This document shows positions 9,013 to 18,196 of a stretch of 64,000 nt of DNA, piece by piece. Below the pieces are notes generated by a model that saw only the letters and a list, made by a program, of their open reading frames with translations, did not search any database and was not told the origin of the DNA. Made by a program: the position numbers and the translations under genes. The stretch spans positions 1 to 64,000 of the forward strand of contig OZ242179.1 in the NCBI GenBank assembly GCA_965205735.1, given 5' to 3'. Each line of letters begins with the position of its first letter. The stretch's first letter is position 1. Source of the DNA: VXNE01 sp965205735 (GTDB lineage Bacteria > Pseudomonadota > Gammaproteobacteria > Pseudomonadales > Azotimanducaceae).

Positions 9013-9576
9013 ATGGAGCTAATCGACGATATCGTCAGCGATGCCGCCGCCAGGATGGCCAAGTCGCTGGAAGCGCTGCAGTCGGCGTTCGCGCGCATTC
9101 GCACGGGGCGCGCGCACCCGTCGTTGCTCGACGGCGTCGAGGTGGACTACTACGGCGTGGCAACGCCCATTGGCCAGGTCGCGACCGTGACGGTGGAGGA
9201 GGGACGCTCCCTGTTGATCGCGCCCTGGGAAAAGAAGATGGTGCCGGACATCGAGAAGGCGATCCTGAGAAGCAACCTCGGCTTGACACCCACCTCCACG
9301 GGGGACGTCATCCGGCTGGTGCTGCCGCCGCTGACCGAGGAGAACCGCCGGGACCTGACGCGTCAGGCGCGCAACGAGACGGAACACGCGCGGGTGGCGA
9401 TACGCAATGTCCGCCGCGATGCAAACCATGATATCCGCGAATTCCTGAAGGAGAAGGAGATCACGGAAGACGACGCGCATCGGGCGATCCAGGACATCCA
9501 GAAGGTGACGGACGAGCGCGTGGCACGGGCGGACAGCGCCCTGGAACGCAAAGAAAACGATTTGATGGAGATTTGA
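9013..9576 (+). CDS. frr: Ribosome recycling factor
   Basis: Works with EF-G to split post-termination ribosomes. From ATG 9013 (strong GGGAGGTGAT site just upstream) the protein is 187 residues, the family length of ~185. Visible signatures are FARIRTGRAHPSLLDGVEVD near residue 25, the mid-protein segment LPPLTEENRRDLTRQARNE and the C-terminal helix ending ERKENDLMEI. The frame is open to 8941 upstream, but that part matches nothing in the family. In most relatives pyrH lies between tsf and this gene; here it is absent. Confidence 0.96.
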   Translation: MELIDDIVSDAAARMAKSLEALQSAFARIRTGRAHPSLLDGVEVDYYGVATPIGQVATVTVEEGRSLLIAPWEKKMVPDIEKAILRSNLGLTPTSTGDVIRLVLPPLTEENRRDLTRQARNETEHARVAIRNVRRDANHDIREFLKEKEITEDDAHRAIQDIQKVTDERVARADSALERKENDLMEI

Positions 9577-9679
9577 GCGCGATTTGCACGATCGAGGTGC
9601 GCGCGGGCGATAGTCTATGCGCCGTGGTTTATCGGGTGCGTGGGAGATGATGCGCGTCGAATTGCAACGGGAGTCCAAC

Positions 9680-10396
9680 ATGTGGGAGGCGGCGGCTACT
9701 GCCGCCGTGCCTCGGCATGTGGCGATCATCATGGACGGCAACCGCCGTTGGGCGAGGAGACGCAACGTGCCGGGCGCGAATGGCCATCGCGCGGGCGCGG
9801 ACAATGTCAGGATCGTCGCCGAGGCGTGCGCCGACGCAGGCGTCAAGTACCTGACGCTATTCGCGTTCAGCACGGAGAACTGGTGTCGACCCGAACGCGA
9901 GGTCTCTGTGCTCATGGATCTCATGCGGGGTTTCCTTGAGAACGACGTGGATGAGCTTCACAGCAAGGACGTCAAGCTCAATATCGTTGGAGACAGGACC
10001 CGTTTCGCTCGTGATCTGCGGGCGTCGATGGATCGCGCGGAGCGGATTACCCAGCCCAATGGGCGCCTGTTCCTCACCATCGCGGCGAACTACGGGGGGC
10101 GCTGGGACATTACCCAGGCGGCTCGCCGGCTAGCCATGGACGCGCGCGCCGGTCGCATCGACCCCGCCTGCATCGACGATGGCCTGTTCGCGTCTTATCT
10201 GAATCTCGCCGCGTTGCCCGAGCCGGATCTCTGCGTCCGTACCGGCGGTGACCAACGCATCAGCAACTTTCTGTTGTGGGACCTCGCCTACACCGAACTC
10301 TACTTCGCCACGGAGTGCTGGCCGGATTTCAACGCCGATGCGCTGCGGCGCGCGTTGGCGGAGTTCGGCTCGCGCCAGCGCCGCTTCGGCGACTGA
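9680..10396 (+). CDS. uppS: Undecaprenyl diphosphate synthase (cis-prenyltransferase)
   Basis: Condenses eight IPP units onto FPP to make the C55 lipid carrier for peptidoglycan and O-antigen. Motifs: HVAIIMDGNRRWARRRN (catalytic Asp and pyrophosphate loop, residues ~15-30), LFAFSTENWCRPEREV, and the C-terminal RTGGDQRISNFLLWDLAYTE with the conserved Arg/Ser binding the second substrate. Start ATG 9680 follows CGGGAG and gives 238 residues, a normal length; the upstream open frame to 9617 is ignored. It needs IPP, which is notable because the MEP genes usually near it are missing from their slots in this window. A TTG directly after its stop is the likely ancestral cdsA start. Confidence 0.95.
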   Translation: MWEAAATAAVPRHVAIIMDGNRRWARRRNVPGANGHRAGADNVRIVAEACADAGVKYLTLFAFSTENWCRPEREVSVLMDLMRGFLENDVDELHSKDVKLNIVGDRTRFARDLRASMDRAERITQPNGRLFLTIAANYGGRWDITQAARRLAMDARAGRIDPACIDDGLFASYLNLAALPEPDLCVRTGGDQRISNFLLWDLAYTELYFATECWPDFNADALRRALAEFGSRQRRFGD

Positions 10397-10403
10397 TTGC
10401 TCA

Positions 10404-10616
10404 AACTTCGTCTCGCAAGGGCCACAACGCAGTTTGCTACCGCGTGAAGGCTCTGGCGCACATGGCGAACTCCCGAAGGGCGCGTGTACCCCTCGCTGGC
10501 CCCGGCCTTGGAAATGGAGCCCACCATTCCCTTCGGGACGCGCCTTGCCACAGACCCCGTGGGACGCGCTGAAGTGCCATAAACTTGCGGGACACGACTC
10601 TAGAACTTCGTCTTGC
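10404..10616. repeat. 200-base insertion between uppS and cdsA, bounded by a 13-base direct repeat
   Basis: AACTTCGTCTCGC (10404-10416) and AACTTCGTCTTGC (10604-10616) differ at one base and lie exactly 200 bases apart. Just after the uppS stop, TTG 10397 begins a CdsA-like start (LLKLRLA); the sequence after the right-hand copy continues as a typical CdsA N-terminus (LRLATALVLAPAV). The stretch between looks inserted into codons 4-8 of the ancestral gene. Inside are an inverted repeat (CCCGAAGGG at 10472-10480, CCCTTCGGG at 10529-10537) and a segment near 10485-10505 resembling the 45-base repeat family of glnD. Interpretation: a small REP/MITE-like element with a target duplication. Confidence 0.65.
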
Positions 10617-11405
10617 TACCGCGCTGGTGCTGGCCCCGGCTGTCTGGCGGGGGTCGTTTTCCTGCCGAACGACCTGTTTGCGCTGTTCGTCTTCCTGTTG
10701 GGAGCGTTCGGCCTCTACGAGTGGGCGGGTCTGGCGGGGTTTGCGCGCCCGCGTGCCAAGATCATCTATGTGATTCTCGCCGGGGCGTGCATGGGCGCGT
10801 TATGGCTTCGGCCCGAATGGTGGGTGCCGATGCTGGTCGCGACATCCGTCTTCTGGCTTTTCGCGTGTGTTTTCGTATTGCAGTGGGCGGCCGGGCGCTT
10901 CGATCGGCGCGCGGAGCCGGGCGCGCTGACCCGCCTGGGCGCGGCCTTCGGCGGCATCCTCGCAATCACCGGCGCGTGGCTGGGTCTCGTCTCGATGCAT
11001 GCTTTCGATGCCGGATACTGGCTCATTGTCTGGGCGTTTGCGGTGGCATGGTCGGTGGACACGGGGGCGTACTTCGCGGGCCGCGCCTTGGGCAGCAAGA
11101 AGCTGGCGCCACGCGTGAGCCCGGGCAAGACATGGGAAGGCGTAGCCGGGGGAATATGCGCCGGCCTCGCGGTCGGCTTCGGGTTGGCTTGGGTGCTCGA
11201 CCTGGGATCGCTGGCGGAATGGGGGGTCGTCGCCGTCGCGCTGTCGGTCGTCGCCGTATTCGGCGATCTGTTCGAGAGCGCGCTAAAACGGGCCTCGGGG
11301 ACCAAGGATTCCGGAACGCTCCTGCCCGGCCACGGCGGCGTGCTGGATCGGATCGACTCGACCATCGCGGTGGTGCCGGTATTCGCGCTCTGGCTGCTGT
11401 TATGA
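10585..11405 (+). CDS. cdsA: Phosphatidate cytidylyltransferase, with an apparent N-terminal frame break
   Basis: Makes CDP-diacylglycerol from phosphatidate and CTP, the entry to all phospholipids; a polytopic inner-membrane enzyme. From about 10643 the frame encodes a full typical CdsA: hydrophobic helices, WSVDTGAYFAGRALG, then the family signature SALKRASGTKDSGTLLPGHG followed by GVLDRIDS. The expected N-terminus (LRLATALVLAPAV) is in a different frame, beginning at TTG 10585. Moving between them needs one extra base, most simply one more G in the GCGGGGGTC run near 10650, or a base after GCTGT near 10642. No start codon of the usual kind lies in the downstream frame near the junction. 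As cdsA is essential, a sequencing error or a real recent mutation must both be considered. dxr, usually next, is absent. Confidence 0.8.
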
Positions 11406-11447
11406 TGTGAATCGCGCGGCGCGCGCCAACGGGCGGTACGACAGATC

Positions 11448-12785
11448 ATGGAAGCATTGCAGTACGTCCTGTACCTCTTGGTGACGCTGGGCGTTCTCGT
11501 CACGGTGCACGAGTTCGGACACTATCTCGCCGCGCGCGCCTCCGGCGTCAGGATCTTGCGCTTCTCCGTGGGTTTCGGCCGCCCGCTGCTATCGTGGACG
11601 GACAAGCGGGGCACCGCCTTCACCCTCGCGGCCATCCCCCTGGGCGGATTCCTGCAAATGTACGGCGAGGGCGAAGACACCGGACATTGGGAGCCGGGCG
11701 AAGAGTCGGAACACGCGAATATTCCCTTCGACAAATTGTCGCCCTGGTGGCGAATCACCATTGCCGCGGCAGGGCCCGGCGCGAATTTCGTGCTTGCTTT
11801 CTGCGTCTATTGGGCGATTGCCGTTGCTGGCGTCACGGCGTACATACCCATCGTCGGCGCGGTCGAGGAAGACACGCCAGCGTACGCGGCCGGTTTGCGC
11901 GGCGGCGAGGAACTTCTCGCCATCGATGGTCGGCCGACGCTGACCTGGCCTGAAGTCAACATGGCCTTGGCCGGACGCCTGGGAGATACGGGAGACATCG
12001 ACATCGCGGCGCGGCGGCCGGAACACCCGTCGCCGCGCGCCTATCGTATTCCGGTGGAACAGTGGCATCGCGGCGAAGAAGCGCCGGACCTCCTTGCGGC
12101 ACTCGGCATCGTGGCCTTGCCCGCGGTGATCGGGCGCGTTCTGGACGACAGTGCCGCGGAGCGGGCCGGTTTGCGCGCATGGGACCGGGTGTTGACGGTG
12201 GACGGCAATGTTGTCGAGACCTGGTATGACTGGGTCGAGGCGGTACGCGCGGCGCCGGGGCGAGCCCTGTCGCTTCGCGTGGATCGAGGCGGACGCGAAC
12301 TCGAACTCTGGCTGACGCCGAGCGCCCGGTCGGTGGGCGAAACGAAGATCGGCTTCGCCGGCGTCGAGGCGCCGGTGCGAACGATTCGGCACTCGATGAT
12401 CGAATCCGTTGTCTGGAGCGCGAACGAAACGGCGGCGAAAACGGTGCTCACCCTGAACCTCCTGGGCAAGATGTTCACCGGGATGGTTTCGCCGAAGAAT
12501 CTTTCGGGACCGTTCATGATCGCCAAGGTTGCGAAGGATTCGGCGCAAACAGGCTGGCGGAACTTCCTGACCATATTGGGGCTGCTGTCGATCAGCCTCG
12601 GCGTGATCAATTTGCTGCCGATACCCATACTCGACGGCGGACACATCCTGTTCGCCTGCGCGCAGATCGTCGCCCGCAGGCCGGTGCCGGCGCATGTCCA
12701 GGCCATCGGCATGCGCGTCGGCCTGTTCCTCGTCGGTTTCACGATGCTGTTCGCAATCTATAATGACGTGGCGCGCCTGCTTTGA
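11448..12785 (+). CDS. rseP: Site-2 zinc metalloprotease RseP
   Basis: Intramembrane protease that cleaves the anti-sigma factor RseA after DegS, and also clears leftover signal peptides. The zinc motif HEFGHYLAAR lies in the first transmembrane segment (residues ~21-30), and LLPIPILDGGHILF with the third ligand Asp lies near residue 385. Two PDZ domains lie between (about 130-200 and 220-290). The ~445-residue length and the membrane segments at both ends fit the E. coli protein (450). It starts 42 bases after cdsA; in relatives dxr occupies this junction. It is followed closely by bamA, the substrate-producing pathway for the sigma-E response. Confidence 0.95.
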   Translation: MEALQYVLYLLVTLGVLVTVHEFGHYLAARASGVRILRFSVGFGRPLLSWTDKRGTAFTLAAIPLGGFLQMYGEGEDTGHWEPGEESEHANIPFDKLSPWWRITIAAAGPGANFVLAFCVYWAIAVAGVTAYIPIVGAVEEDTPAYAAGLRGGEELLAIDGRPTLTWPEVNMALAGRLGDTGDIDIAARRPEHPSPRAYRIPVEQWHRGEEAPDLLAALGIVALPAVIGRVLDDSAAERAGLRAWDRVLTVDGNVVETWYDWVEAVRAAPGRALSLRVDRGGRELELWLTPSARSVGETKIGFAGVEAPVRTIRHSMIESVVWSANETAAKTVLTLNLLGKMFTGMVSPKNLSGPFMIAKVAKDSAQTGWRNFLTILGLLSISLGVINLLPIPILDGGHILFACAQIVARRPVPAHVQAIGMRVGLFLVGFTMLFAIYNDVARLL

Positions 12786-12832
12786 TCGCCGGAGTCGGTC
12801 GGCGAGCGGCGTGCCAGGAGGCGAGAAGTAGA

Positions 12833-15211
12833 ATGAAACGAACTATCGTGCTTGCGGGCTTGCTCGCAGCCTTCATTGCCCTTGGCGCGTCGGCGTGGGA
12901 GCCGTTTCGCGTCGGCGACATCCGTCTGCTGGGCTTGCAGCGTGTTTCTGCGGGCACAGTTTTCAACTTGCTGCCGTTGTCCGTCGGCGACGTGGTAGAC
13001 GGTGTCAGCGTGCGCGAGCTCGTGCGGGGGCTTTTCGCCTCCGGCTACTTCGACGATGTCAGCATGTCCCGGGACGGCGACATTCTCATTGTCAGTGTCA
13101 AGGAGCGCCCCTCGATCGAATCGATCGAGATCGATGGCAACAAGGCCATCAAGACCGAAAACCTGATGGAGGCGCTGTCGACGCAGGGGCTGCGGGAAGG
13201 CGAAATATTCAAGCAGGCGACGCTCGAGCGCGTCGGCCTCGAACTCGAGCGCAGCTATGTCGCCCAGGGACGCTACAACGCGGAGATCGAAACGAAGGCG
13301 GACCCGCTGCCTCGCAATCGCGTCGCGATCGAAATCAACATCGAGGAGGGCGGCAACTCGGGCATTCGCCACATCAATGTCGTCGGCAATACGGTTTTCT
13401 CCCAGGCGGAACTGCTTGCCGACCTTGAACTCAAGCACCCCTCTCTCTTTTCCTTCTTTCGCGGCGACCACAAGTACTCGCAGGAGAAGCTCTCGGGCGA
13501 TATCGAGCGCGTCGAGTCCTATTATCAGGATCGCGGACACGTCGACATGTCGGTGCGTTCGGCCCAGGTCAGCATCACGCCGGACAGGAAGCAGGTCTAT
13601 GTGACCGTCAACATCGATGAGGGCGAGTTGTACACCGTCAACGAAGTCGACCTGGCGGGGGAACTCCGAGACGTGAATTCCGAAGTGATCCGGAGCCTGT
13701 TTCTGGTGCAGGAGGGACAGACGTTCTCGCGGGCGCGCATGACAGCTACCGAGGAGCGGATCACCGCGGTGCTCGGCAATTCCGGGTACACCTTTGCTTC
13801 GGCAACCGGCATTCCGGAAACGCGCGAAGACGGCACCGTGGATATCACGTTCTACGTCGAGGCGGGCAAACGCGCGTACGTCCGGCGCCTTTCCTTCGTC
13901 GGCAACAAGATGACCCACGACCAGGTGCTACGCCGGGAGATGCGCCAGCTCGAAGGGGGTTGGGCGTCTACCGCGCAGATCGAATTGTCGAAGCTTCGGC
14001 TGGAGCGTCTCGGCTACTTCGAGGAAGTCAATGTCGAAACGCCCGAGGTACCGGGAACCGATGATCAGATCGATGTGGAGTTCTCGGTCAAGGAGCAACC
14101 GACCGGCGTCATCTCCGGCCAACTCGGCTACCAGGAAATCACCGGCCTGCACCTCGGCGCAAGCTATCAGCAACAGAACGTGGCGGGCACCGGCAACAGC
14201 ATCGGAATCAACATCGGCTGGAACGACTTTTACAAGCACGTGACCGCCAGCTTCTTCGATCCCTACTTCACCGAGGCCGGGGTCAGCCGGGGCTACAGCT
14301 TCTACTTCAGGCGTTCGGACTACGGGGGCTTGAATCTCGCGCGGTTTACGACCGACGCGCTCGGCGCGGGCGCCACCTTCGGCTTCCCGATCAGCGAAAC
14401 GCGACGCGTCCAGTTCGGTGTCACCGTGGAGGAGACCGAGATTACGGAAGGGACGTTCGCCGCGCTCGAAATAGCGGATTTCCTCGCGCGCGAGCAGGGG
14501 GATTTCCTCAACGTGAAGGCGGAAGGCTCGTGGATCAGTTCGACCCTGAACCGGGGTTTGTTTCCCACTGCCGGACGAAGCCAGTCGCTGGCGCTGGAGG
14601 TGGCGATTCCGGGCAGCGAACTGTCTTTCTACAAGTTGCGCTACGCCGGCGACCAGTACTTTCGGCTACCTCGGGGCTTCTCGCTCAGGATGAGAAGCGA
14701 AATCGGCTACGGCGGCGTGTTCGGGGATACCGAAACCTACCCGTTCTTCGAGAATTTCTTCGCCGGCGGCTTCGGGTCCGTGCGCGGCTTCGAACGGAGT
14801 TCCCTGGGCCCCAGGGCGACGGAACCGCCTGATTCGCTCTACTACGATCCGGACGGCCGCCCGATCGGAGGCAACCTCCTGTTCGAAGCGAGCATGGAAC
14901 TGATCTTCCCGCTGCCGTTCCTCAAGAATCGGGGCCAGGTCCGGCCGGTGTTCTTCGTCGATGTGGGCAACGTATTCAACACGGACTGTCCGACCGCCGA
15001 GCGGCTTGCGCGCGTCGGCGACCTCGATCCATCGGAGGTCAACGTGGTCTGCGAGGACTTCTCGGCGGACGCCCTGCGGTACAGCGCGGGTTTCTCCGTG
15101 ACGTGGTTGACCGGCATGGGACCGATGACCTTCGTTCTCTCGGCGCCGTTCAACGCCGGGCCGTTCGACCAGGAGGAAACCTTTTCGTTTGAGCTGGGCA
15201 GAACGTTGTAG
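12833..15211 (+). CDS. bamA: Outer-membrane protein assembly factor BamA
   Basis: Omp85 protein that inserts beta-barrels into the outer membrane. From ATG 12833 it starts with a signal peptide (MKRTIVLAGLLAAFIALGAS, cleaved near AWA/EPF). Five POTRA domains follow (about residues 25-415; for example IESIEIDGNKAIKTENL marks POTRA 2), then a 16-strand barrel. The loop-6 signature appears as GFGSVRGFERSSLG near 645. Length is 792 against 810 in E. coli. The upstream open frame from 12782 lacks a site and would bury the signal peptide, so it is rejected. Lies between rseP and skp, the standard order. Confidence 0.96.
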   Translation: MKRTIVLAGLLAAFIALGASAWEPFRVGDIRLLGLQRVSAGTVFNLLPLSVGDVVDGVSVRELVRGLFASGYFDDVSMSRDGDILIVSVKERPSIESIEIDGNKAIKTENLMEALSTQGLREGEIFKQATLERVGLELERSYVAQGRYNAEIETKADPLPRNRVAIEINIEEGGNSGIRHINVVGNTVFSQAELLADLELKHPSLFSFFRGDHKYSQEKLSGDIERVESYYQDRGHVDMSVRSAQVSITPDRKQVYVTVNIDEGELYTVNEVDLAGELRDVNSEVIRSLFLVQEGQTFSRARMTATEERITAVLGNSGYTFASATGIPETREDGTVDITFYVEAGKRAYVRRLSFVGNKMTHDQVLRREMRQLEGGWASTAQIELSKLRLERLGYFEEVNVETPEVPGTDDQIDVEFSVKEQPTGVISGQLGYQEITGLHLGASYQQQNVAGTGNSIGINIGWNDFYKHVTASFFDPYFTEAGVSRGYSFYFRRSDYGGLNLARFTTDALGAGATFGFPISETRRVQFGVTVEETEITEGTFAALEIADFLAREQGDFLNVKAEGSWISSTLNRGLFPTAGRSQSLALEVAIPGSELSFYKLRYAGDQYFRLPRGFSLRMRSEIGYGGVFGDTETYPFFENFFAGGFGSVRGFERSSLGPRATEPPDSLYYDPDGRPIGGNLLFEASMELIFPLPFLKNRGQVRPVFFVDVGNVFNTDCPTAERLARVGDLDPSEVNVVCEDFSADALRYSAGFSVTWLTGMGPMTFVLSAPFNAGPFDQEETFSFELGRTL

Positions 15212-15367
15212 CCCGCGACTTCGCGGCGCCGGAAGCGATGGCGGGCGCCGCATCCCAGGCGGCGGAGCGAATCGGGACGTGATAATCGGACGGCATCCAC
15301 TTACAATCGCCAAGGGTTGTCGACGGAGTCGCCGGCGAAACCGGGTATATCGATGAGGAGATTGAGT

Positions 15368-15874
15368 GTGGTCAAAAGGCTGGCGGCGACTTTGCTCGCG
15401 GTGTTTTCTTTTTCGGCCGTCGGCGTCGCGGCGGATTTCAAGTTCGCGGTGCTGGACTTGCAGCGCGCAATCGGCGATACCGAAGAAGCAAAGTCTCTCC
15501 TGACCCAGATGGACCAGGACCTGAAGCAGGACCAGGAAGCTCTGCAACAGCTCGCCACGGACATGCAAGCCGTGCAGGAAAGGCTTCAGAAAGACGCCGA
15601 GATCCTGGGTGACGCCGAAAAGCGCAGTATGCAGAAGGAAATCGAGGACAAGCAGATCGATTACGAATTCGGTGTCAACAAGCTCCGCAAGGAGGTGCAG
15701 GACCGCCAGCAGGAGATCTTCCGCCAGATGGCGCCGAAGCTGGATGCGGTCCTGAAAGACCTGATTGAGATCGAGGGATACGACATCGTGTTTCCCCGAG
15801 CGGGGCTGCTGTACGTGAACACAAAGCACGATGTCACGCGCAAGGTCACCGAAAAGATCAACGAGAAGCAGTAA
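15368..15874 (+). CDS. skp: Periplasmic chaperone Skp/OmpH family
   Basis: Trimeric periplasmic chaperone that carries unfolded outer-membrane proteins to BamA. The protein has a signal peptide (VKRLAATLLAVFSFSAVGVA), then FKFAVLDLQRAIGDTEEAK, a long charged coiled-coil arm (about residues 45-115), and the returning beta/helix segment with YDIVFPRAGLLYVN. GTG 15368 is preferred because GAGGAG lies 6 bases before it; ATG 15353 is the alternative and would add five residues. 168 residues fits the family (~161-170). Follows bamA by ~155 bases and precedes lpxD by 9. Confidence 0.9.
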   Translation: MVKRLAATLLAVFSFSAVGVAADFKFAVLDLQRAIGDTEEAKSLLTQMDQDLKQDQEALQQLATDMQAVQERLQKDAEILGDAEKRSMQKEIEDKQIDYEFGVNKLRKEVQDRQQEIFRQMAPKLDAVLKDLIEIEGYDIVFPRAGLLYVNTKHDVTRKVTEKINEKQ

Positions 15875-15883
15875 CAGCGGTCC

Positions 15884-16927
15884 GTGGCCGCCGCGCTCAA
15901 GGAATTTACGCTGGCGGAAGTTGCCGAACGGATCGGCGCCGTCGTCCGTGGCGATGGCGGCGCGAGAGTGAACCGTCTCGGTTCCCTTGAGAACGCCAGA
16001 TGCGGCGAGCTTACGCACTTTTCGAACCCTGCCTACAAGCGATTCCTCGCCGGCACCGCGGCCACGGCGGTCATCCTTTGCGAGAAGGACGCGGCGGATT
16101 GCCCGACCAATGCCCTGGTGACCGACAATCCTTATCACGCGTTCGCCATGGCGTCGGGGCTGTTCGACGGGAGACCTGCCACCCCTCCCGGAATCCATCC
16201 GTCCGCTACTGTCGCGCCGACAGCGCGGATCGGCGAAAGCGTTGTGATCGCGTCGGCGGCGGTGGTCATGGCGGACGTCGTGTTGGGCGATCGGGTAGAG
16301 ATCGGTGCCGGCGCTTTCGTGGGAGGCGGTACGATCGTAGGCGAGGATACCGTCGTCATGCCGAACGCCACGCTCTGTCACGGGGTGGAGATCGGTCGTC
16401 GCTGCGAGATCCACTCAGGCGCCGTCATCGGCGCCGACGGTTTCGGTTTCGCGGCCGACGCGACCGGTCGGTTGCAGATGATCGCGCAGTTGGGCGGCGT
16501 CAGGATTGGCGATGATGTCCGCATCGGCGCAGGCACGTCGGTTGATCGTGGCGCCATCGAAGACACGGAAATCGAACACGGGGTAAAGATCGACAATCAG
16601 GTGCAGGTCGGGCACAACTGCCACATTGGCGCGCATACGGTCATTTGCGGCTGCGTCGGATTGTCCGGGAGCACCCGTATCGGCCGCCACTGCATCCTGG
16701 CGGGCGGCGTCGGCGTGGCCGGCGACGGCCCGGTCGAAATCTGCGACGGCGTTACCGTGAGCGCCATGACGCACGTGACGGGTTCGATAGAGCAACCTGG
16801 TATCTATTCCGGCGGCGTGCCGCATAATACGAACCGTCGGTGGAAGCGGAACGCACTGCGTTTCGCGCAGCTCGACGGCATCGCCAAGCGCTTGGCCAAG
16901 CTGGAAAGGAAGAGCGGAATTCGATGA
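15884..16927 (+). CDS. lpxD: UDP-3-O-(3-hydroxyacyl)glucosamine N-acyltransferase
   Basis: Third lipid A enzyme: adds the N-linked hydroxyacyl chain from acyl-ACP. An N-terminal uridine-binding domain (TLAEVAERIGAVVRGDG; LTHFSNPAYKRFL) leads into a left-handed beta-helix of hexapeptide repeats (about residues 100-300). The catalytic His lies in QVQVGHNCHIGAHTVICG. The usual C-terminal helix follows (NALRFAQLDGIAKRLAKLER). GTG start at 15884; 347 residues is normal. The stop overlaps the fabZ start, so lpxD-fabZ-lpxA-lpxB is a tightly coupled run. Confidence 0.95.
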   Translation: MAAALKEFTLAEVAERIGAVVRGDGGARVNRLGSLENARCGELTHFSNPAYKRFLAGTAATAVILCEKDAADCPTNALVTDNPYHAFAMASGLFDGRPATPPGIHPSATVAPTARIGESVVIASAAVVMADVVLGDRVEIGAGAFVGGGTIVGEDTVVMPNATLCHGVEIGRRCEIHSGAVIGADGFGFAADATGRLQMIAQLGGVRIGDDVRIGAGTSVDRGAIEDTEIEHGVKIDNQVQVGHNCHIGAHTVICGCVGLSGSTRIGRHCILAGGVGVAGDGPVEICDGVTVSAMTHVTGSIEQPGIYSGGVPHNTNRRWKRNALRFAQLDGIAKRLAKLERKSGIR

Positions 16928-17367
16928 TGGATACGCGCGAGATTATGGAATATCTCCCGCACCGGTTTCCGTTTCTGTTGGTGGATCGGGTGACCTGCAT
17001 TGCGCCGGGCCGGGAAATCAAGGGCTTCAAGAACGTCTCTGTCAACGAACCGTTTTTTGCGGGACATTTCCCGGGGCGCCCCATCATGCCCGGGGTTCTG
17101 GTGGTAGAGGCGCTGGCGCAGATCGCGGGCATACTGGCGTTCAGGACGCAAGGACAGAAACCCGCGGAGGGCTTTCTCTACTACTTGGTCGGCGCCGACA
17201 AGACGCGGTTCAAGCGACCGGTGCTTCCCGGCGACCGGCTCGACATGGAAGCGACGATCATCAACCAGCATCGGTTCATGATGAAGTTCGATTGCAAGGC
17301 ATTCGTCGAAGGCAACCTCGCGTGTTCTTCCGAGGTGATGTGCGCGCGACAGAGAGCGGAAGATTGA
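16924..17367 (+). CDS. fabZ: 3-hydroxyacyl-ACP dehydratase FabZ
   Basis: Dehydrates beta-hydroxyacyl-ACP in fatty-acid elongation and competes with LpxA/LpxD for substrate, which explains its place here. Hot-dog fold with IMEYLPHRFPFLLVDRV, the catalytic His in FFAGHFPGRPIMPGV and the catalytic Glu in VVEALAQIAG. ATG 16924 overlaps the lpxD stop codon and gives 147 residues (family ~151); the frame is open upstream to 16840 only as a shadow of lpxD. Its stop overlaps the lpxA TTG start. Confidence 0.95.
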   Translation: MMDTREIMEYLPHRFPFLLVDRVTCIAPGREIKGFKNVSVNEPFFAGHFPGRPIMPGVLVVEALAQIAGILAFRTQGQKPAEGFLYYLVGADKTRFKRPVLPGDRLDMEATIINQHRFMMKFDCKAFVEGNLACSSEVMCARQRAED

Positions 17368-18158
17368 TCGATCCCCGGGCCATCATCGATCCGAGTGCTG
17401 CAATCGGCGACGATGTGGAGGTTGGGCCCTGGTCCATCATCGGACCGGGCGTGACGATTGGCGACGGCTGTCGCATAGGTCCGCACGCGATCATCAAGGG
17501 TCCCACGACCCTCGGCAGGCGCAACCGTGTATTTCAGTTCGCCACCGTGGGCGAAGATACGCCGGCGCTGGCGTACCGGGGCGAGCCGACGACATTGATC
17601 ATGGGCGACGACAACGTGGTTCGGGAAGGGGTCACGATCCATCGCGGCTTGTTGCAGGACCGGGGCGCTACCGTTGTCGGCAACAACAATCTCTTCATGG
17701 CCTACGTGCACATCGGCCATGACTGCGAAGTGGGCGACCATGTCATCATGGCCAACAACGCCTCTCTCGCGGGACACGTATCCGTTGGCGATCACGCCAA
17801 TGTCGGCGGCTATTCCGGCGTCCTGCAGTTTCGCTCGGTCGGCGCGTTCACACACATCGCGGCGTTCTCCTATGTCATCAAGGATGTCCCCGCATACGTG
17901 ACTGCCGTGGGTAACCCGGCTTGCGCGGTTGGACTGAACGTCGAGGGGATGCGCCGGCGCGCCGTGCCGAAAACGGTGTCGGTCGCGCTCGACCGCGCCT
18001 ACAAGACCGTCTATCGCGCCGGATTGACGGCGAAAGAAGCCTGCGACGCACTTGAAGACGAGGCGAATCGTCATGCAGAGGTGAGGATGTTCGTGGACAC
18101 GATTCGGACATCCGAACACGGCGTCATTCGACCGCGCCGCGGCTCGCAGGCAACTTGA
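17364..18158 (+). CDS. lpxA: Acyl-ACP--UDP-N-acetylglucosamine O-acyltransferase
   Basis: First lipid A step, attaching a 3-hydroxyacyl chain to UDP-GlcNAc. A left-handed beta-helix of hexapeptide repeats begins at once (LIDPRAIIDPSAAIGDDVEV). The catalytic His is in AYVHIGHDCEVGDHVIM, near residue 120. An alpha-helical C-terminal domain ends the protein. TTG 17364, overlapping the fabZ stop, gives 264 residues, the family length; the open frame to 17292 overlaps fabZ without a clear site. lpxB follows after 38 bases. Confidence 0.94.
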   Translation: MIDPRAIIDPSAAIGDDVEVGPWSIIGPGVTIGDGCRIGPHAIIKGPTTLGRRNRVFQFATVGEDTPALAYRGEPTTLIMGDDNVVREGVTIHRGLLQDRGATVVGNNNLFMAYVHIGHDCEVGDHVIMANNASLAGHVSVGDHANVGGYSGVLQFRSVGAFTHIAAFSYVIKDVPAYVTAVGNPACAVGLNVEGMRRRAVPKTVSVALDRAYKTVYRAGLTAKEACDALEDEANRHAEVRMFVDTIRTSEHGVIRPRRGSQAT

Positions 18159-18196
18159 ACGACAACGGCCGCTTCGACGCGATGGCGCCTTAGGAC

